From NCBI GenBank assembly GCA_033002965.1, contig JAURVB010008681.1, positions 1-64,000 of the forward strand: 64,000 nt of DNA, read 5' to 3'. The notes under the pieces were generated by a model. It was not told the origin of the DNA, did not search any database, and saw only the letters and a program-made list of their open reading frames with translations. The position numbers and the translations under genes are program-made. Within the stretch, counting starts at the first letter, position 1, and every line of letters begins with the position of its first letter. Positions 36,563-48,676 of this stretch are shown piece by piece. This DNA is from Piper betle (taxonomy: Eukaryota > Streptophyta > Magnoliopsida > Piperales > Piperaceae).

Positions 36563-38485
36563 GTCTTACTACTGTAACATACATCATATCACACCACATA
36601 ATCATGTATTGTATATCATTACATCATCCTCAAATATTAAACTTGTTATTATCTAACATGTGCGTATGAAAGAGACGTCACTGCTCCCTGTCAAGGGTCG
36701 CTCATCCTACTCATGATCAACACCTACATATATTATAAAAACATGTCAGTAACGACTGTTACTTGTTCAAAAATATAACTAATACAAAATTGGCAATGCG
36801 AGCAAACTCTTATATGAAGGGCACGTAGTGAGGAGCCACTGGGCTGCAAACCTAGTAGCTATTGAATTGACTATTTTGCTATTGCTTATGCGTCGCTCGG
36901 CATTTTTCAGTTCATTTGTTGTTCCGTCAGAACTACTAGTATATCCTAAGGCCTCTCCCTACCTGCATAATTCTCCTCACCTTGGTCACGAAGACTGAGT
37001 ACTCTCAGGTAGTCACCTTTTGTACCCTTTGAACCACAAGGACGGACATGCGTTGTACTAAACAGTACCTGTAAACCTCTACGTTTCTACGGGTGTGAGG
37101 AACTCCAAATGGGAGTTGTCAAGATCCCTCGGGATTGGAACATCCGGCTCACTAATCTAGAGCATGCTTTGACTAGCACGTGCACCCACTCATGATGTGT
37201 ATGAGTCTGTTTTCCCATCTCCCATCTCCCATCTCATTAGGTCCGAAGGTAACTTCTGGTGGGTCTATTTTTCGAAAACATACTCGAGGGATCTCATTCT
37301 TAAGGGGTATCAATCTGGAAAGCTGGTTGACTGAGTGGCACCAGGTTAAATGGTATCCGATATAATGCCACTCAACTTGTCCTGCAAGTAAAAAATAATA
37401 CATAATAGAATAGATCGTAAAATAAGAAACGAGTCCCAAACAGACCTGGTAGAACCTCCAATCATGTCCATGTGCATAGGTGGTGAGCTCCTACTCTTAC
37501 ACTACACATCAAGAGTAAATACTAGTGCCCAGTAAAATGCATGAATGTTACACTCACCATCAATCTACACAAGACAACATCTATACACATGCATTTAAAT
37601 TCAAACTCTGAATTCGTTATTATTTAAATTCAAACTCTGAATTCATTATTATCATCTGTTAATGAGCATTTAAATTTCAATCAACACCTATTTACAATCA
37701 CACCAAAATCATAAAACAATAAAATAAAATGGATAAATTTCTATACCTAATTGTCAATCATGCGGCGACGGCAACAAGGTTGTGGCCAGCTCGAGTGAGG
37801 ATCATGGGGAAGCGGGGAAAGGGAGAAAATGAAGAAGGAAGTTAGGTGAGCAGGATGGTGACAATATCGGAAGTGTGGTATAAATAGATGTCAGGGGAAA
37901 GAAAATGAGTGGTCGGTGACAAAAACGAGTGGTCGGGGAGAAAAATGAATGGTTGGTAAGAAAAACAATAGGTCAGTGAGAAAATTGAATGGTCAGTGAG
38001 AAAAACAAATGGTCAGTGAGAAAAATGAATTGTCAATGAGAAAAAGAAATGGTTGCCACATAATTATAACTTGACTCGACTCTAACTCGGGAAAAATAAT
38101 ACTAACTCGTAATAATTCTAAACAAATAAAAAAATAGGGAAAATTTGAATAAAATATAATACACTTAATATTATAATGACATGTTCTATAAGTAATAACC
38201 CACCCAAACTGGCCATTACACATCGTAATACGTTATTCTGCCTAAAAAAATTATAAGATCTAATAAAAAAAAAAAATGGCATACTCTTATATATTCTGAT
38301 AACTTATTCTGCTGTTGTATTACTGACGTTATGATCATATACTTGGGCACACGTGACTCTCTTGGTTTATTACATATGACTGGTTGCAGCTTGGAATGCA
38401 TGTTCTTAAATTGACCCATCTAAAAATAACGACGGAACCGACCGGTTCAGACTATAAACCCCTGACTCGAGTCATGGGTTCTACA
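36563..38485 (-). mobile_element. F2a LTR, 5' two-thirds, reverse orientation
   Basis: Starts abruptly at a point matching 25513 ('ctactgtaacatacatcata') and ends TCATGGGTTCTACA at 38485, with the palindrome TGACTCGAGTCA at 38463-38474. It contains a degenerate hairpin near 37346-37376 and the 'gagaaaaatgaatggtc' repeat array near 37900-38055. The start of this LTR (TGTAACACC side) is missing. Confidence 0.75.
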
Positions 38486-39523
38486 TTTTGTGTGATGTGT
38501 GCATAAATTATCATGTTTGGATAATAAATATATATTTTTGACATGACATGCATGCATATATATGTAGAATAGTTCTCGTAGTGATGTATAGTACTGTTTC
38601 ATTACTCAGACTATGAGTAAGTGTTGCTGAGACATCTCGGAGCTCGAAAAGGTGACTATTCAAGTCAATTTAGACACTATATGGGAAACTTTATAATTCC
38701 TTCGATGTTTGTGATATGTCAAACCAATTAGTCCAATTGTGGTTTGATGCATTGTCATGTGAAATAAGCTGAATATGGTTAAATGACATAGACGTTTAGA
38801 TGGAAACTAAAACATGTTGGTTTTATAAGGTTTTAGAAATTGTTATGTCCAAGCAATGTCGATTAAGTCGACGGTCATACATCAAACTTTGGGCAGTTAT
38901 CCAAAGCCAATGTCGGACTTGTGAGGCCATTGTACATGAACCGCTTATGTTCATAATGTAGGGAGGTGGATTATGGATGATGTGATTGGCCGGCCACATA
39001 TTTCCTAGAGTTTTGATGTAAACTTGAATAATTGCTCAAAAGGATGAGTGGATTATAACACATACAAAATAAAATTTGTTCAGTTATTGTTTTTATATGC
39101 TTATTTGTGAAAATGTTGAGGGTATGTAGGAACTCATACACATAAATTAATCTATATAATGGTATTGGTGATTAACTTAAATGGTTGAGGATATATAAGA
39201 CCTAATGTACAAAAATCGACCAATTAGTATAAGTGGATAATTTAGATTTTGGGGTCAGGATGTGCCACCACTCATATCTAGAAATCAGTCCCAAATTCAT
39301 AAATTGATACTAAACTAGTAGGTTATTTCTTTTATTGATGATAACTATTTGCTTTTAAGTTATTATTATATTTTTTATAATTCATGTTAATCGCTTCATG
39401 TTGAGGTTTACTTGTTAGTAACTGTTACTTTCTCATTATCGTTACTACATATGTAAGTAGTAGCCTCGGCACCTATATGGCTCCTTCATATTTTTATTAA
39501 TATGAAAATTGTGGGTCGTTACA
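38486..39523 (+). mobile_element. Possible end of an unidentified LTR
   Basis: The only LTR-like signal is the end GTGGGTCGTTACA at 39523, which resembles Ty3/gypsy LTR termini (F1 ends GGTCGTTACA). The rest is AT-rich, without matches to F1 or F2, and without a useful reading frame. Where it starts is unknown; I have set it at the end of the neighbouring F2a LTR. Confidence 0.3.
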
Positions 39524-42476
39524 CATCCAACATGTTAATAGTCATTAAAACATGTATCTAACATCATACTGAGATGAAACAACTATTAATTGATCATAAG
39601 TATGGCAAACAAACAACGCGGTATTGGAATTACATGACTAGCAAGATACATAGCAACAAACTATGAACTTTTCAGAAGAACAAACTAGACACTTGGTAGT
39701 TTCCAGTGCAAAAATCACCTACATCGGAGTACTACGGCCTGAGCTAAAACGGATTGAATCTTGGCTACAAATCAAGGTTTCCAAACAGGAAAGTTTCCTA
39801 TTAGCCACCTTCTTCTCCAATTCCCTTTTGTAATCCGAATTTTGTGATTTACTTCAAGGGGAGAAACAATGTGCGAACTTCATGAACTTTTAACTATTGT
39901 CACCTAACACACAGTTGTAAGTCTTGATTTAGAGTTGCCATCAAGGCTCTCAACATTGATGAAACCTTTCATAATATAACAAGGTTTTTCCAACAAACTA
40001 CTTAAACATTTTTAGAACCTAACAAAACTTTCCACACATTAAATTCAACTTAAGAATGTTTTTGTCAAACAAAACTAAGTTGTTCAATTATTTTTGCTCA
40101 ACTTATTCTTTGAGGCTTGAACAATACAAAAATTTTGTTTTTACTTTGGTTAACCCTAACCACCTCATAATTGAGTTAATGGTCCTAATTTTGATGTACA
40201 TGTGTTAGATAATAAAATTACCACTAATTGTAAAATTTGTGCCTTCAGTTTAGGATTTTATTCATTGTTCGATTTGGTTTGGCTTTTGGTTCCGTTAGGT
40301 TTGGCTTTGGGCTCTCAATTGTAGGGAGTGCTGGTGTTGCTCATGCCTTGGTATGGATGGTTTTGGCTAGTGTTGTTTCCCCATTGTTGTAGATTTAGTT
40401 GGCGTGTGCTGTTGGAAAATTTAGAAGAAGTTAGTAGGCCCCTGTCTACGCTCTTTAGAGGGATTTAGTCACGCATTTAGTTTTAAGAAAATACCGAATA
40501 ATTTGTACTTCAATCATCATTTAAAGCTCTTTGGTATTGCATTGCTACAAAAGTAACGAAACTTGTTTAAGTACAATGTCGTTAGAGCCTATTGGGTCAT
40601 GCCACATTAATTGACCATTCAAATGGTGGGTTGTGTCATGTAATAGTACATGCATTCATACCATCTTTTTAGTTACCTATACCAAGATACAATACCTTTA
40701 TGTTTCCTTGTCTTTCTATTTCCTTATGAAAAATTTTGTCCATATAAACAAATCTTCCTTTCCAAAATTCCAAAACATGTTACTATTATCTTCTCAACAT
40801 CCTCGTCGGTGCCAGAGTTTGCTGGAATTTTCCTTCAAACTTGGTTGCACGTTGATGTACCACTACATTAGCCATATTTTGAAGTCAATATTCTTGTCAT
40901 CGAATCTGCGGTGACCAATTATTCTTTTTAGTATGTCATTGTTTAATCTTCTTCTTTTCTCTCACATTTGATGAAATTCAATTACTTTTGACCATGTCTA
41001 GAACTTTGATCTTTATGCCAACAATTTGGTCAAAACTTTTATTTTGCTAACTGTTGCTCTTTTGTTTGGTTATTTGTGTTATTTTATTAATTCATTTTAT
41101 ATTTTTATGTTATTTATTTTCACCTATTGTAAGCCATACTTTATATTAACTAGATTTAAATTAACTTATTCCATTTGATCACGCATTTTCATGCATGCAT
41201 TATATAAATTATATTAGAGGTTGAGTTGGGTTCTTTTATAGGTCTCATGTTTAATAACCCTTAAGGTTAAGAACTCTTATGTTGTTTTCGAATTTTGAAA
41301 TATTAAAGTATTAAGTTTTCGTAATTTTGAGAGTGGGGAGATATAATAGAGATTACTTCGGGTAAGTCTTACCTTAAGGGTTAAGTCTCATTGTGCAATC
41401 TGTTGAGGTGCCCAATTTTTCATTGTTGATGGGTTCGGAACAATGCTATATTTTCTTCTTGTTGCATCATTTTTATCTCTGCGTCTCTGAGCTTCTCCCA
41501 CCAAGGATTACAAGTACCTTATTTTGCTGTGTATGTCATAACTATGGTGTTCTTGGCTTATCCTTAATGCTCAGAGAAGTGCTTCATGATGGAATTGGAG
41601 AGGATAGGGGCAACGGTGCTGCCTTATCTGCTCCCTGGGTCACACACCAATGTGGTTTCCATTGGGTTTTGTGTGATTCTTCAATCATGTCCTATATACT
41701 TCTATTTTATTTTTCATCCAATTATTTAGTTCATAGGTTAGTTTGATATAATAATTATTTTATTTTTGGTCTAGTAACTTGTTGTTGTCATTTTTCCTTT
41801 TAATATTTATGTAGTTGGTGTGTCTATGGTGTTGCTAGATGATACATGACGAGGATAGAGGCTTCATACATGCACACTCTTGCTATGTTATAATGTTTTT
41901 TTGTGTTATTTTTCTTATTTTATTTTGTTTTCAAACGTGTTTATGTTTGATTAAGTATAATGATGTAATAATCCTATATTTTGGGAAGTTACATTTTCTG
42001 TAATTTATAATAATTTTGATAACATTTCAGTTTCATTTGTTTTTGTGCTTGTTGCGGTTGTGGGTTGTGGTTTCTTCCTTCTAAGAAGCCAATTGGTTTA
42101 GATCTTCGGGGTTCATGGGCATGGTCTTCTATGTAATTGGGTTAGGATATAGCAATATCAATTAATAAAATATTTTAGTTTGGTTCAAGATTGAACTGAA
42201 CATTGGATGTTGCAATGATCGATGATAAATAGACATGTTCACATATAGATCAAACCAAATACAACATGAATATGTACATGATGTACAAATTAACTACTTT
42301 AAAGTTCAATTACTAGCCTCAACTTTAGTTACTTTTGGTTGGGGTTGCCTTAAGAACCTTCTATCAACTGAAGAAGATGATGGAGCAACTCTGGAATGAG
42401 GGGAGAGACGGAGGAAGACATGAACATGGGAGAGAAGATGGCTCCATAGGTTTTTAGAAAAAGAAAAGAGTCAAGC
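39524..42476. other. Unassigned AT-rich tract, possibly very old LTR
   Basis: Nearly 3 kb with no convincing gene. Short frames (for example 41393-41746, 117 codons, plus strand) show no motif I recognise. Around 41249-41290 'taataacccttaaggttaag' followed by 'gttgttttcgaa' resembles the F2a box 'taataaccctcgaggatgag' and 'gtttgttttcgaac', so at least part may be a highly diverged F2-type LTR in plus orientation. The stretch 39524-41100 matches nothing else in the window. Confidence 0.4.
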
Positions 42477-42478
42477 TG

Positions 42479-42507
42479 TAAAACCTGTGACTTAAGTCAA
42501 AGTTTTA
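42479..42507. promoter_or_regulatory. LTR-terminal palindrome of F2b
   Basis: TAAAAC (42479-42484) and GTTTTA (42502-42507) flank the perfect palindrome TGACTTAAGTCA (42488-42499). Compared with the F2a version the centre changed from CTCGAG to CTTAAG, two changes that together keep the symmetry. Confidence 0.6.
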
Positions 42508-44643
42508 TATTAGTGAATCGGTTCGGCGGGCTTGAGCAAGACCAATTATTAGGATAAGAGTATGGGGCCCAGATGGGCATATAAGAATGTTATGGTGGCT
42601 CAGAATGCATGACATGAAGATGATAGATTCAGTATATATAGTAAAACATAATTTATCAGTGTTTACACGAGGTATACAAATGATTTTTTATGGGATCTAG
42701 GCTGTTGCAACGATTAGTATCTATTAGGGATTTTTAGGGTATTTTATTTCCATGTAGCATACTGATTTCAGTTTACCGGATTGTGCCACTATGTGCCCTA
42801 TTGATTGAGGTCGAGTTCGTGGCCAATTTAGCCTTTTGCCTCGATTCCACCTATAGAGTCACTTTTATTAGTCGAGTTAGTTTGACTTTGGATGGTCTCG
42901 ATCCAACCTTTCCATCCATATGTATCATGCTTATACCCATAGGTTGGCCCACTAGGCCACAGGACGTGAAGGACATTAAAATCATGCCACGCGGTAAAAT
43001 CTGACTGTCTACGTCAGCCTATTCACCATCAATTTTTTCCAGGGTGCGACCATTTCAAAGTTTACACTAGCACCACTACTTCTCGACTCCCCGCCCGGCA
43101 GTCTATGCCTCAACGACCACTAGGCTGGGACTGCATTACGCCACACGGTGAGCTTTCCATCCGATCCACTCATGACCACTTGTGCCGCCCTAGTTGCCAC
43201 CTGCTAGGGAGTTCTTGAAGCAGGTTTCCGCCACTGTTGCCAGCTGAGTCACCCCTGTCCGATCCAGCGACCCCACAACTTCAACATTCTGAGATCTCCA
43301 TTGGGCAACCACCACGACCACCGTCATGGCCATAATCCCTGCCAGCAATGTCGCCACTCCGATGGCGAATCTACCTTCTTTTCGACGATTTCCTGGCCCG
43401 CTAGTGGCAAGACGCCACCGATCGTCTGCACCAGCACTTCTACCTTGATACCCCCTGTCGATCTTGACTGCCGGCAACCGCAGCCTTGCCATCTTCAGCG
43501 CTTTCCCTGCTATAGGAAACTGCCGCCCTGATAGGCCCATTTACCCATGTTCACATCCGTCTGCCCGCGTTCGCATCCCCTAACCATGCCCGAGTTCATC
43601 AGTTCTAGACCATGTCCATGTCCTTCAGTCTAGACTAGCCAAGCCGACCAACTGCAGCAGTTTACTTAACCCAAACCAAGTTGACTTGACCCACCTCGGT
43701 TCGGGTCATCTCAATTGACCGGGTTAACTCATTTTCAAACTGTTTTCATCCACTCTTGCACCGTTTTTTGTAATTTGAGAACACTCATAATAGTTTAAAT
43801 GCATATTCACATGATTTAACATGTTTAGTTGTTATGATTATTTTTATTTATTTATAGTTATTTATTTCTTGTTATTCATGTATTTATTGATTCTAATGTT
43901 TTTTATATTATTATTTATTAATAATAATGATATATTCACTTATTAATATTAGTCTTATTTATGTTTAGTAAATTGTATTTATTTATATACTTATTTATTT
44001 ATTTAACTAATTGTTTGTTCGCGTGAATGTTATTATTTATTTCTATTTAATTATGTATTTTTGTATTATATAACTATGATATTATTATTATTTATGATAA
44101 TGAGTATTAACTATTTGCTTATTTATTTATTTATTAAATTACTATTTTTTAAATATATATTTATTTAATTATTTATATACTTACTAGCATGAGTGAACAC
44201 AAGTATATGTGATATTTACTCGTGCTTGGCCAGTGTATTTATGTAGTATAATAATAATATTATTTTATGATTAGAGTATTATTTATGTTCTTTTATTTAT
44301 TATTTATCTAATTATCTATTAGTGCATTTCGTTGTTTATTTATTCATTTATTATTTATTATTATCATACCTTGATTTACATGCCACTTGTTTAGTGATAG
44401 GTTTGTTAGCTGTTTTCTTTTTAGGATGTATTGATGATATAAGCACACACCGAAGCATGCATCATGTAGAGACATTGATATTTTACTTAGTAGTGGATTT
44501 CGATGTAGGTTATGGAGTCCGAGTTCACCGTCGATGTGTAGATGCATTTGGAGCCTAGACCAGAGGTCCGTAGGATGCTCCTTTTGCTTAATATATGCTT
44601 GACTCCCTGCGTGCCAAGTTTAATCGTGTTTTAGACATAGGAC

Positions 44644-44679
44644 GACATCATCGGTGTTTTATCGGATTCCACTGATGTC
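44644..44679 (+). promoter_or_regulatory. Covarying F2 hairpin, F2b version
   Basis: GACATCA (44644-44650) pairs with TGATGTC (44673-44679), then after a 3-base bulge GTG (44654-44656) pairs with CAC (44670-44672). The loop keeps the F2a sequence TTTTATCGGAT. Against the F2a stem GAGTTAA/TTAACTC, three positions changed on both arms so that pairing is preserved. Confidence 0.65.
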
Positions 44680-44807
44680 AAGCAATTTTGCAATGTTTTC
44701 TACACATGTTTAATACAACTACAAGGATGCGATCCCTTGTTGGTTTTTAAACTGAAGCTCTAGAAATAAATGATACAAGCATCTTTCCTAAACCTATTAT
44801 ATAAATA

Positions 44808-45165
44808 TGTAAAGATTGTGAAAAAATATATATTTATGTTGTTTAAAAATATTTGACTTAGTCTGGGAAAGATAGAACGTTGGAGAATTATTATTATTAT
44901 TATTATTATATTTTATTCACAACCCGATTAAAGTCTAGTGTTGGGGTGTTTTCCCATACCCTAGCCATCATTTTTGTGAGGGGGCGTCCTCCTCACCCTA
45001 GCCGCCTACTTCCCATTTTATTCTCCTTTCTCTCCTCTTACTCGCCTCTCTAGGCGGCGTTCTTACATCTCGTCTTCGTGCCTTGTTTGGTATGCTTTCC
45101 TTGTCCTTCTTTTGCTCATTTTATAGTTGCTGTTTTGTTTTCCCATAAGCATGCATTCCATGATC
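44808..45165 (+). repeat. E4 5' LTR, first ~360 bp only
   Basis: Starts TGTAAAGATTGTG and runs parallel to 48629-49003 ('agcatgcattccatgatc' in both). It breaks off at 45165 and passes straight into the end of Gag, so about 2.5 kb of LTR, the primer-binding site and most of gag are deleted. Confidence 0.85.
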
Positions 45166-48100
45166 ACACTGTCTGTGGGAAGGGCTACTAGACATTTGCA
45201 CAACCGGCCGACAAAGGGAAGGCGAAACTCTATGTAGTTGAAGTCGACGACATTGAGGAGGATGATCACACTGTCCGAGGTAAAATTCTATCGAAGGAGT
45301 CATTGTGGATGTTTTATTTGATTCGGGGTGTACACATTCATTCATTTCATCTCAAATAGTCAAGAGATTAAGACTCCAAGCATCCCCATTATCCAAGTCT
45401 TATAGAGTCACTACTGCAATGGGAGACAGTGAAGTCACAACTTTGGGAGTGACTAACTTATCCTTAGATACATAAGGGAAATCCTATGCGTGGAACTTTA
45501 TCATGTATGGGGTAAAAGGGTATGATGTACTATTCGGAATGGACTGGTTGTCTGGACACCAGGCTTTTCTTGACAATAAAGGGAAGAGAGTGGTGACAAA
45601 ACCTTGTAATTGTGGGATGAGCATCATTTTCCAAGGGTTATCGCATGATGCATCTTCTTGTATCGTGTCAATCGGTAACACAGTCGAGTTGTTTGGTGAG
45701 GGTTGTAAAGCCTTTTCGAGTAACTTAGTTGAGTCTAAGTCCAAACCCAAAGAGTTGTCCATGATTCCTATAGAAGTAGAGTTTCTCGATGTATTCCCAG
45801 ATGAACTTTCAAGGTTACCTCCAAAGCGAGCAGTGGAGTAACACCAACTTCTAAAGCACCAAACCACATGGCTCCAGCGGAACTCAAGGTGTTAAAGTGT
45901 CATCTTGAAGAGTTGTTGCAGGTAGGTTTCATTGGACCAAGTACTTCACAATGGGAGCCCCTGTTCTTTTTGTGAAGAAGAAAGATGGTTTACTTCAGCT
46001 GTGTATTGACTATCGACAAGTAAATCAAGTGACAGTCAAGAATCAGTACCCCTTATCGAGGATTAATGACTTGTTTGATTAGCTAAAAATAGCCGGAGTA
46101 TTTTCTAAGATAGACTTGCAGTTTAGTTATCACCAGTTGCGAGTAAACGTGTTAGACATACAAAAAACAACTTTTCGAGCACGATATGAGTATTATGAGT
46201 TTCTGGTCATACCTTTTGGTCAACAAATGCACCACTAGCCTTATGTCACTCATGAACACAGTATTTCATGCATACTGGGAAAAGTTTATTATCGTTTTTG
46301 TGGATGACATTCTGGTCTATTCAAATAATGAAGAAGAGCATGTATACCACCTGTCCATTACTCTTCAAGTTCTGAGAGAAAATTAACTATTTGCCAAGCT
46401 CTCAAAGTGTGACTTTTGGTTGAAGGTGGTAAACTTCCTTGGTCATATTATCTCAAAGGCCGGAGTTGCAGTGGATCCATCAAGAGTGAAAGCAGCCACT
46501 GATTGGCCACAACCCAAGTCAGTCACTGACATTAGAAGCTTTCTTGGTTTAGTAGGTTACTACAGGAAATTCATTAAAGACTTCTCCTTAGTAGCATCGT
46601 CGATGACCAAACTCACAAGGAATGGAGTCAAGTTCGATTGGGGTAGTAACTGTGAGGAGAGTTTCCAGTCTCTAAAGAAGAGTCTAACAACTGCACCAGT
46701 CTTCACACTACCAAATGGTAATGAAGTATTCATAGTCTTCAGTGATGAGTCCCTGTTGGGTTTAGGATGTGTCCTTATGTAGGGAGGTAAAGTGGTGGCC
46801 TATGCCTCTCATGAATTGAGGATTCATGAGCAAAATTATGCAACCCATGACGTAGAACTAGCAGCAGTGGCTTTGCCTTGAAGATTTGGAGACACTACTT
46901 TGATGGAGCCCTATTCGAAGTCTTCACTGACCACCAGAGTTTGAAGTATATCTTCATGTAGAGTGACCATAACCTTCGACAAAGGCGGTGGATAGAGTAT
47001 TTGAAGGAGTACGACTTCCAAATCTTATACCACCCGGGAAAGCAAATGTAGTAGCAGATGCATTGATTTAGAAGGGCAAAGTGGTCAGCAGCTAGCTAGA
47101 TTGTGGGCTATGTCAGTAGAAGTGATGTCTATCAACCCTGTGGAGCAACAAACTGGGTTAATGGCAAATTTTGTTATTTTCAATGATTTAGTTGATCGTG
47201 TTAAGCTAGCACAAATGGGTCATGGGGAGCTGAATGAAGTGTTGGACAAGACTCCTAACATTGTAGCTGATTCCAATATTGTGATCAGATTTAAAGGAAG
47301 GTTGTGTGTACCCAAGGATGATGCACTGAGGCGGAATATCTTAGAGGAGGCTCATCACTCAAAGTTCTCGATACGCCCTCGAGTTAGTAAAATATATCAA
47401 GATTTAAAGTGAACCTACCGGTGGATTGGGATGAAGAGGGATGTTGTGGATTTTGTCTCCAAGTGTCAAACTTGCCAACAGATTAAAGCCCAACATCAAC
47501 TACTTGGGAGGACTATTGCAACCTTTACAAATACCAACTTGGAAATGGGAGTGTGTCACATATGATTTTATTGGAAAGCTCCCAGGGACTGAGAAGAAAC
47601 GTGACTGCATATGGGTAGTTGTGGACTGACTAACTAAGGTAGCTCACTCCATCCCCATGAAATCAATGAGGACTACGGAATACCTCGTAGGATTGTATGT
47701 TGACAATATTGTCAAGTTGCATGGGATTCCAAATGGGATAGTCTCCGACCGAGATGCCCTATTCACCTAACATTTCTGGGAAGCTTTCCAAAAAGCAATG
47801 GGGACCCCCAAATCAAGTTGAGTACAGCATATCATCCCCAAACTGAAGGTCAGAGTGAGAGGACTATTCAAACTTTGGAAGATTTGTTGCGAGCTTGCAT
47901 TCTTGATTGGGGAGGTCACTGGGAGAAACACTTAGCCATGGCTTAATTTACCTACAATAACTCTTATCAAGCCAGTATAGGGATGGCATCATTTGAAGCC
48001 TTATATGGTAGGCCTTGCAGGTCTCCATCGTGCTGGCTGGAGTCTACCGAAACAATTATAGTCTGGTCAGAGATGGTGAGGGAAGCACCTGAAAATGTTG

Positions 48101-48518
48101 CAACTCATTCAATAAAGGCTTAAGGCAGCTCAAGATTGACAGATGAGTTATGCTGATACTCAAAGGAGGGACCTAGAGTTCCAAGTTGGGGAGTTTGTGT
48201 ACCTAAATACATCTCCTAGCAAGGGGGTGATCAGATTTAAAACATCAAGGAAGTTGAAGCCAAGATTCATAGGACCATTCCCAATCCTGGATCTTGTTGG
48301 GAATTGTGCATATAGACTAGCATTGCCACCAAGCCTGGTTGAAGTATCAATGCTAAAGAAATATGTACGAGATGAAGATCATATAATCACAAATTTTGAA
48401 GACTTAGAGCTACAATCAAATTTAACCAACGAGGCAAAGCCGATTCACATCTTGGCAAGAGAAATGGGAGGCTGAACAAGAAATGGCAAGGAAATACCCT
48501 AGCCTATTCATGGCATAA
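45166..48518 (+). pseudogene. E4 gag(end)-pol polyprotein, broken
   Basis: The sequence opens inside a Gag zinc knuckle (VCGKGY), then a linker with GKAKLYVVEVDDIEE, then a protease with LFDSGCTHSFIS (active-site Asp codon at 45320). RT follows with LLQVGFI near 45915, [11 protein letters not shown] near 46005 and FVDDILVYS at 46297-46323. RNase H starts near 46690 and integrase zinc-binding and core regions lie at 47330-48040, with [18 protein letters not shown] sequence near 47830. The integrase C-terminus (48143-48475) lacks residues before SMLKKYV, and the chromodomain core is deleted. Stops are visible at 46081, 46780 and 46958 among others, plus several frameshifts. It is the only copy here that keeps a protease. 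Confidence 0.9.
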
Positions 48519-48628
48519 AATTCTTATAATTGGTGTAGCATGAACCGATCCTAAAGATAAAATTAATCATGATTGTCCGGTTGCTATTATAATATTTCGG
48601 GGACGAAATATTTCTAAGTTGGGGAGAT

Positions 48629-48639
48629 TGTAAAGATTG

Positions 48640-48676
<37 letters not shown>

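Larger units (their letters stand above)
42477..44807 (+). mobile_element. F2b LTR, 5' part
   Basis: Starts TGTAAAACCTG with the palindrome around TGACTTAAGTCA and follows the F2b order: 'agcaagaccaatt', 'catatgtatcatgcttatac', GC-richer zone 43050-43560, 'ctcttgcaccg', long AT-rich tract 43780-44400, hairpin 44644-44679 and TATA-like TATATAAATA near 44798. It is cut at 44807 by the F1 element E4; the 3' part was not found beyond E4. The small frames at 43190-43540 are not conserved in other F2b copies. Confidence 0.75.

Noticed and set aside
41393..41746. 117-codon frame as a possible host gene
   Set aside because: No recognisable domain, an AT-rich tail, and no upstream or downstream exon signal that I could defend. 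Left as part of an unassigned tract.
38486..42476. Island of unique host DNA with genes
   Set aside because: An LTR-like terminus at 39523 and F2-like words near 41250 argue that at least part is old transposon sequence. I cannot show any gene, so it is listed as unassigned.
43190..43540. Minus-strand frame of 116 codons in the F2b LTR
   Set aside because: Not conserved in the other F2b copies (11600-12240, 13000-13400), no motif, and overlapped by a plus-strand frame.
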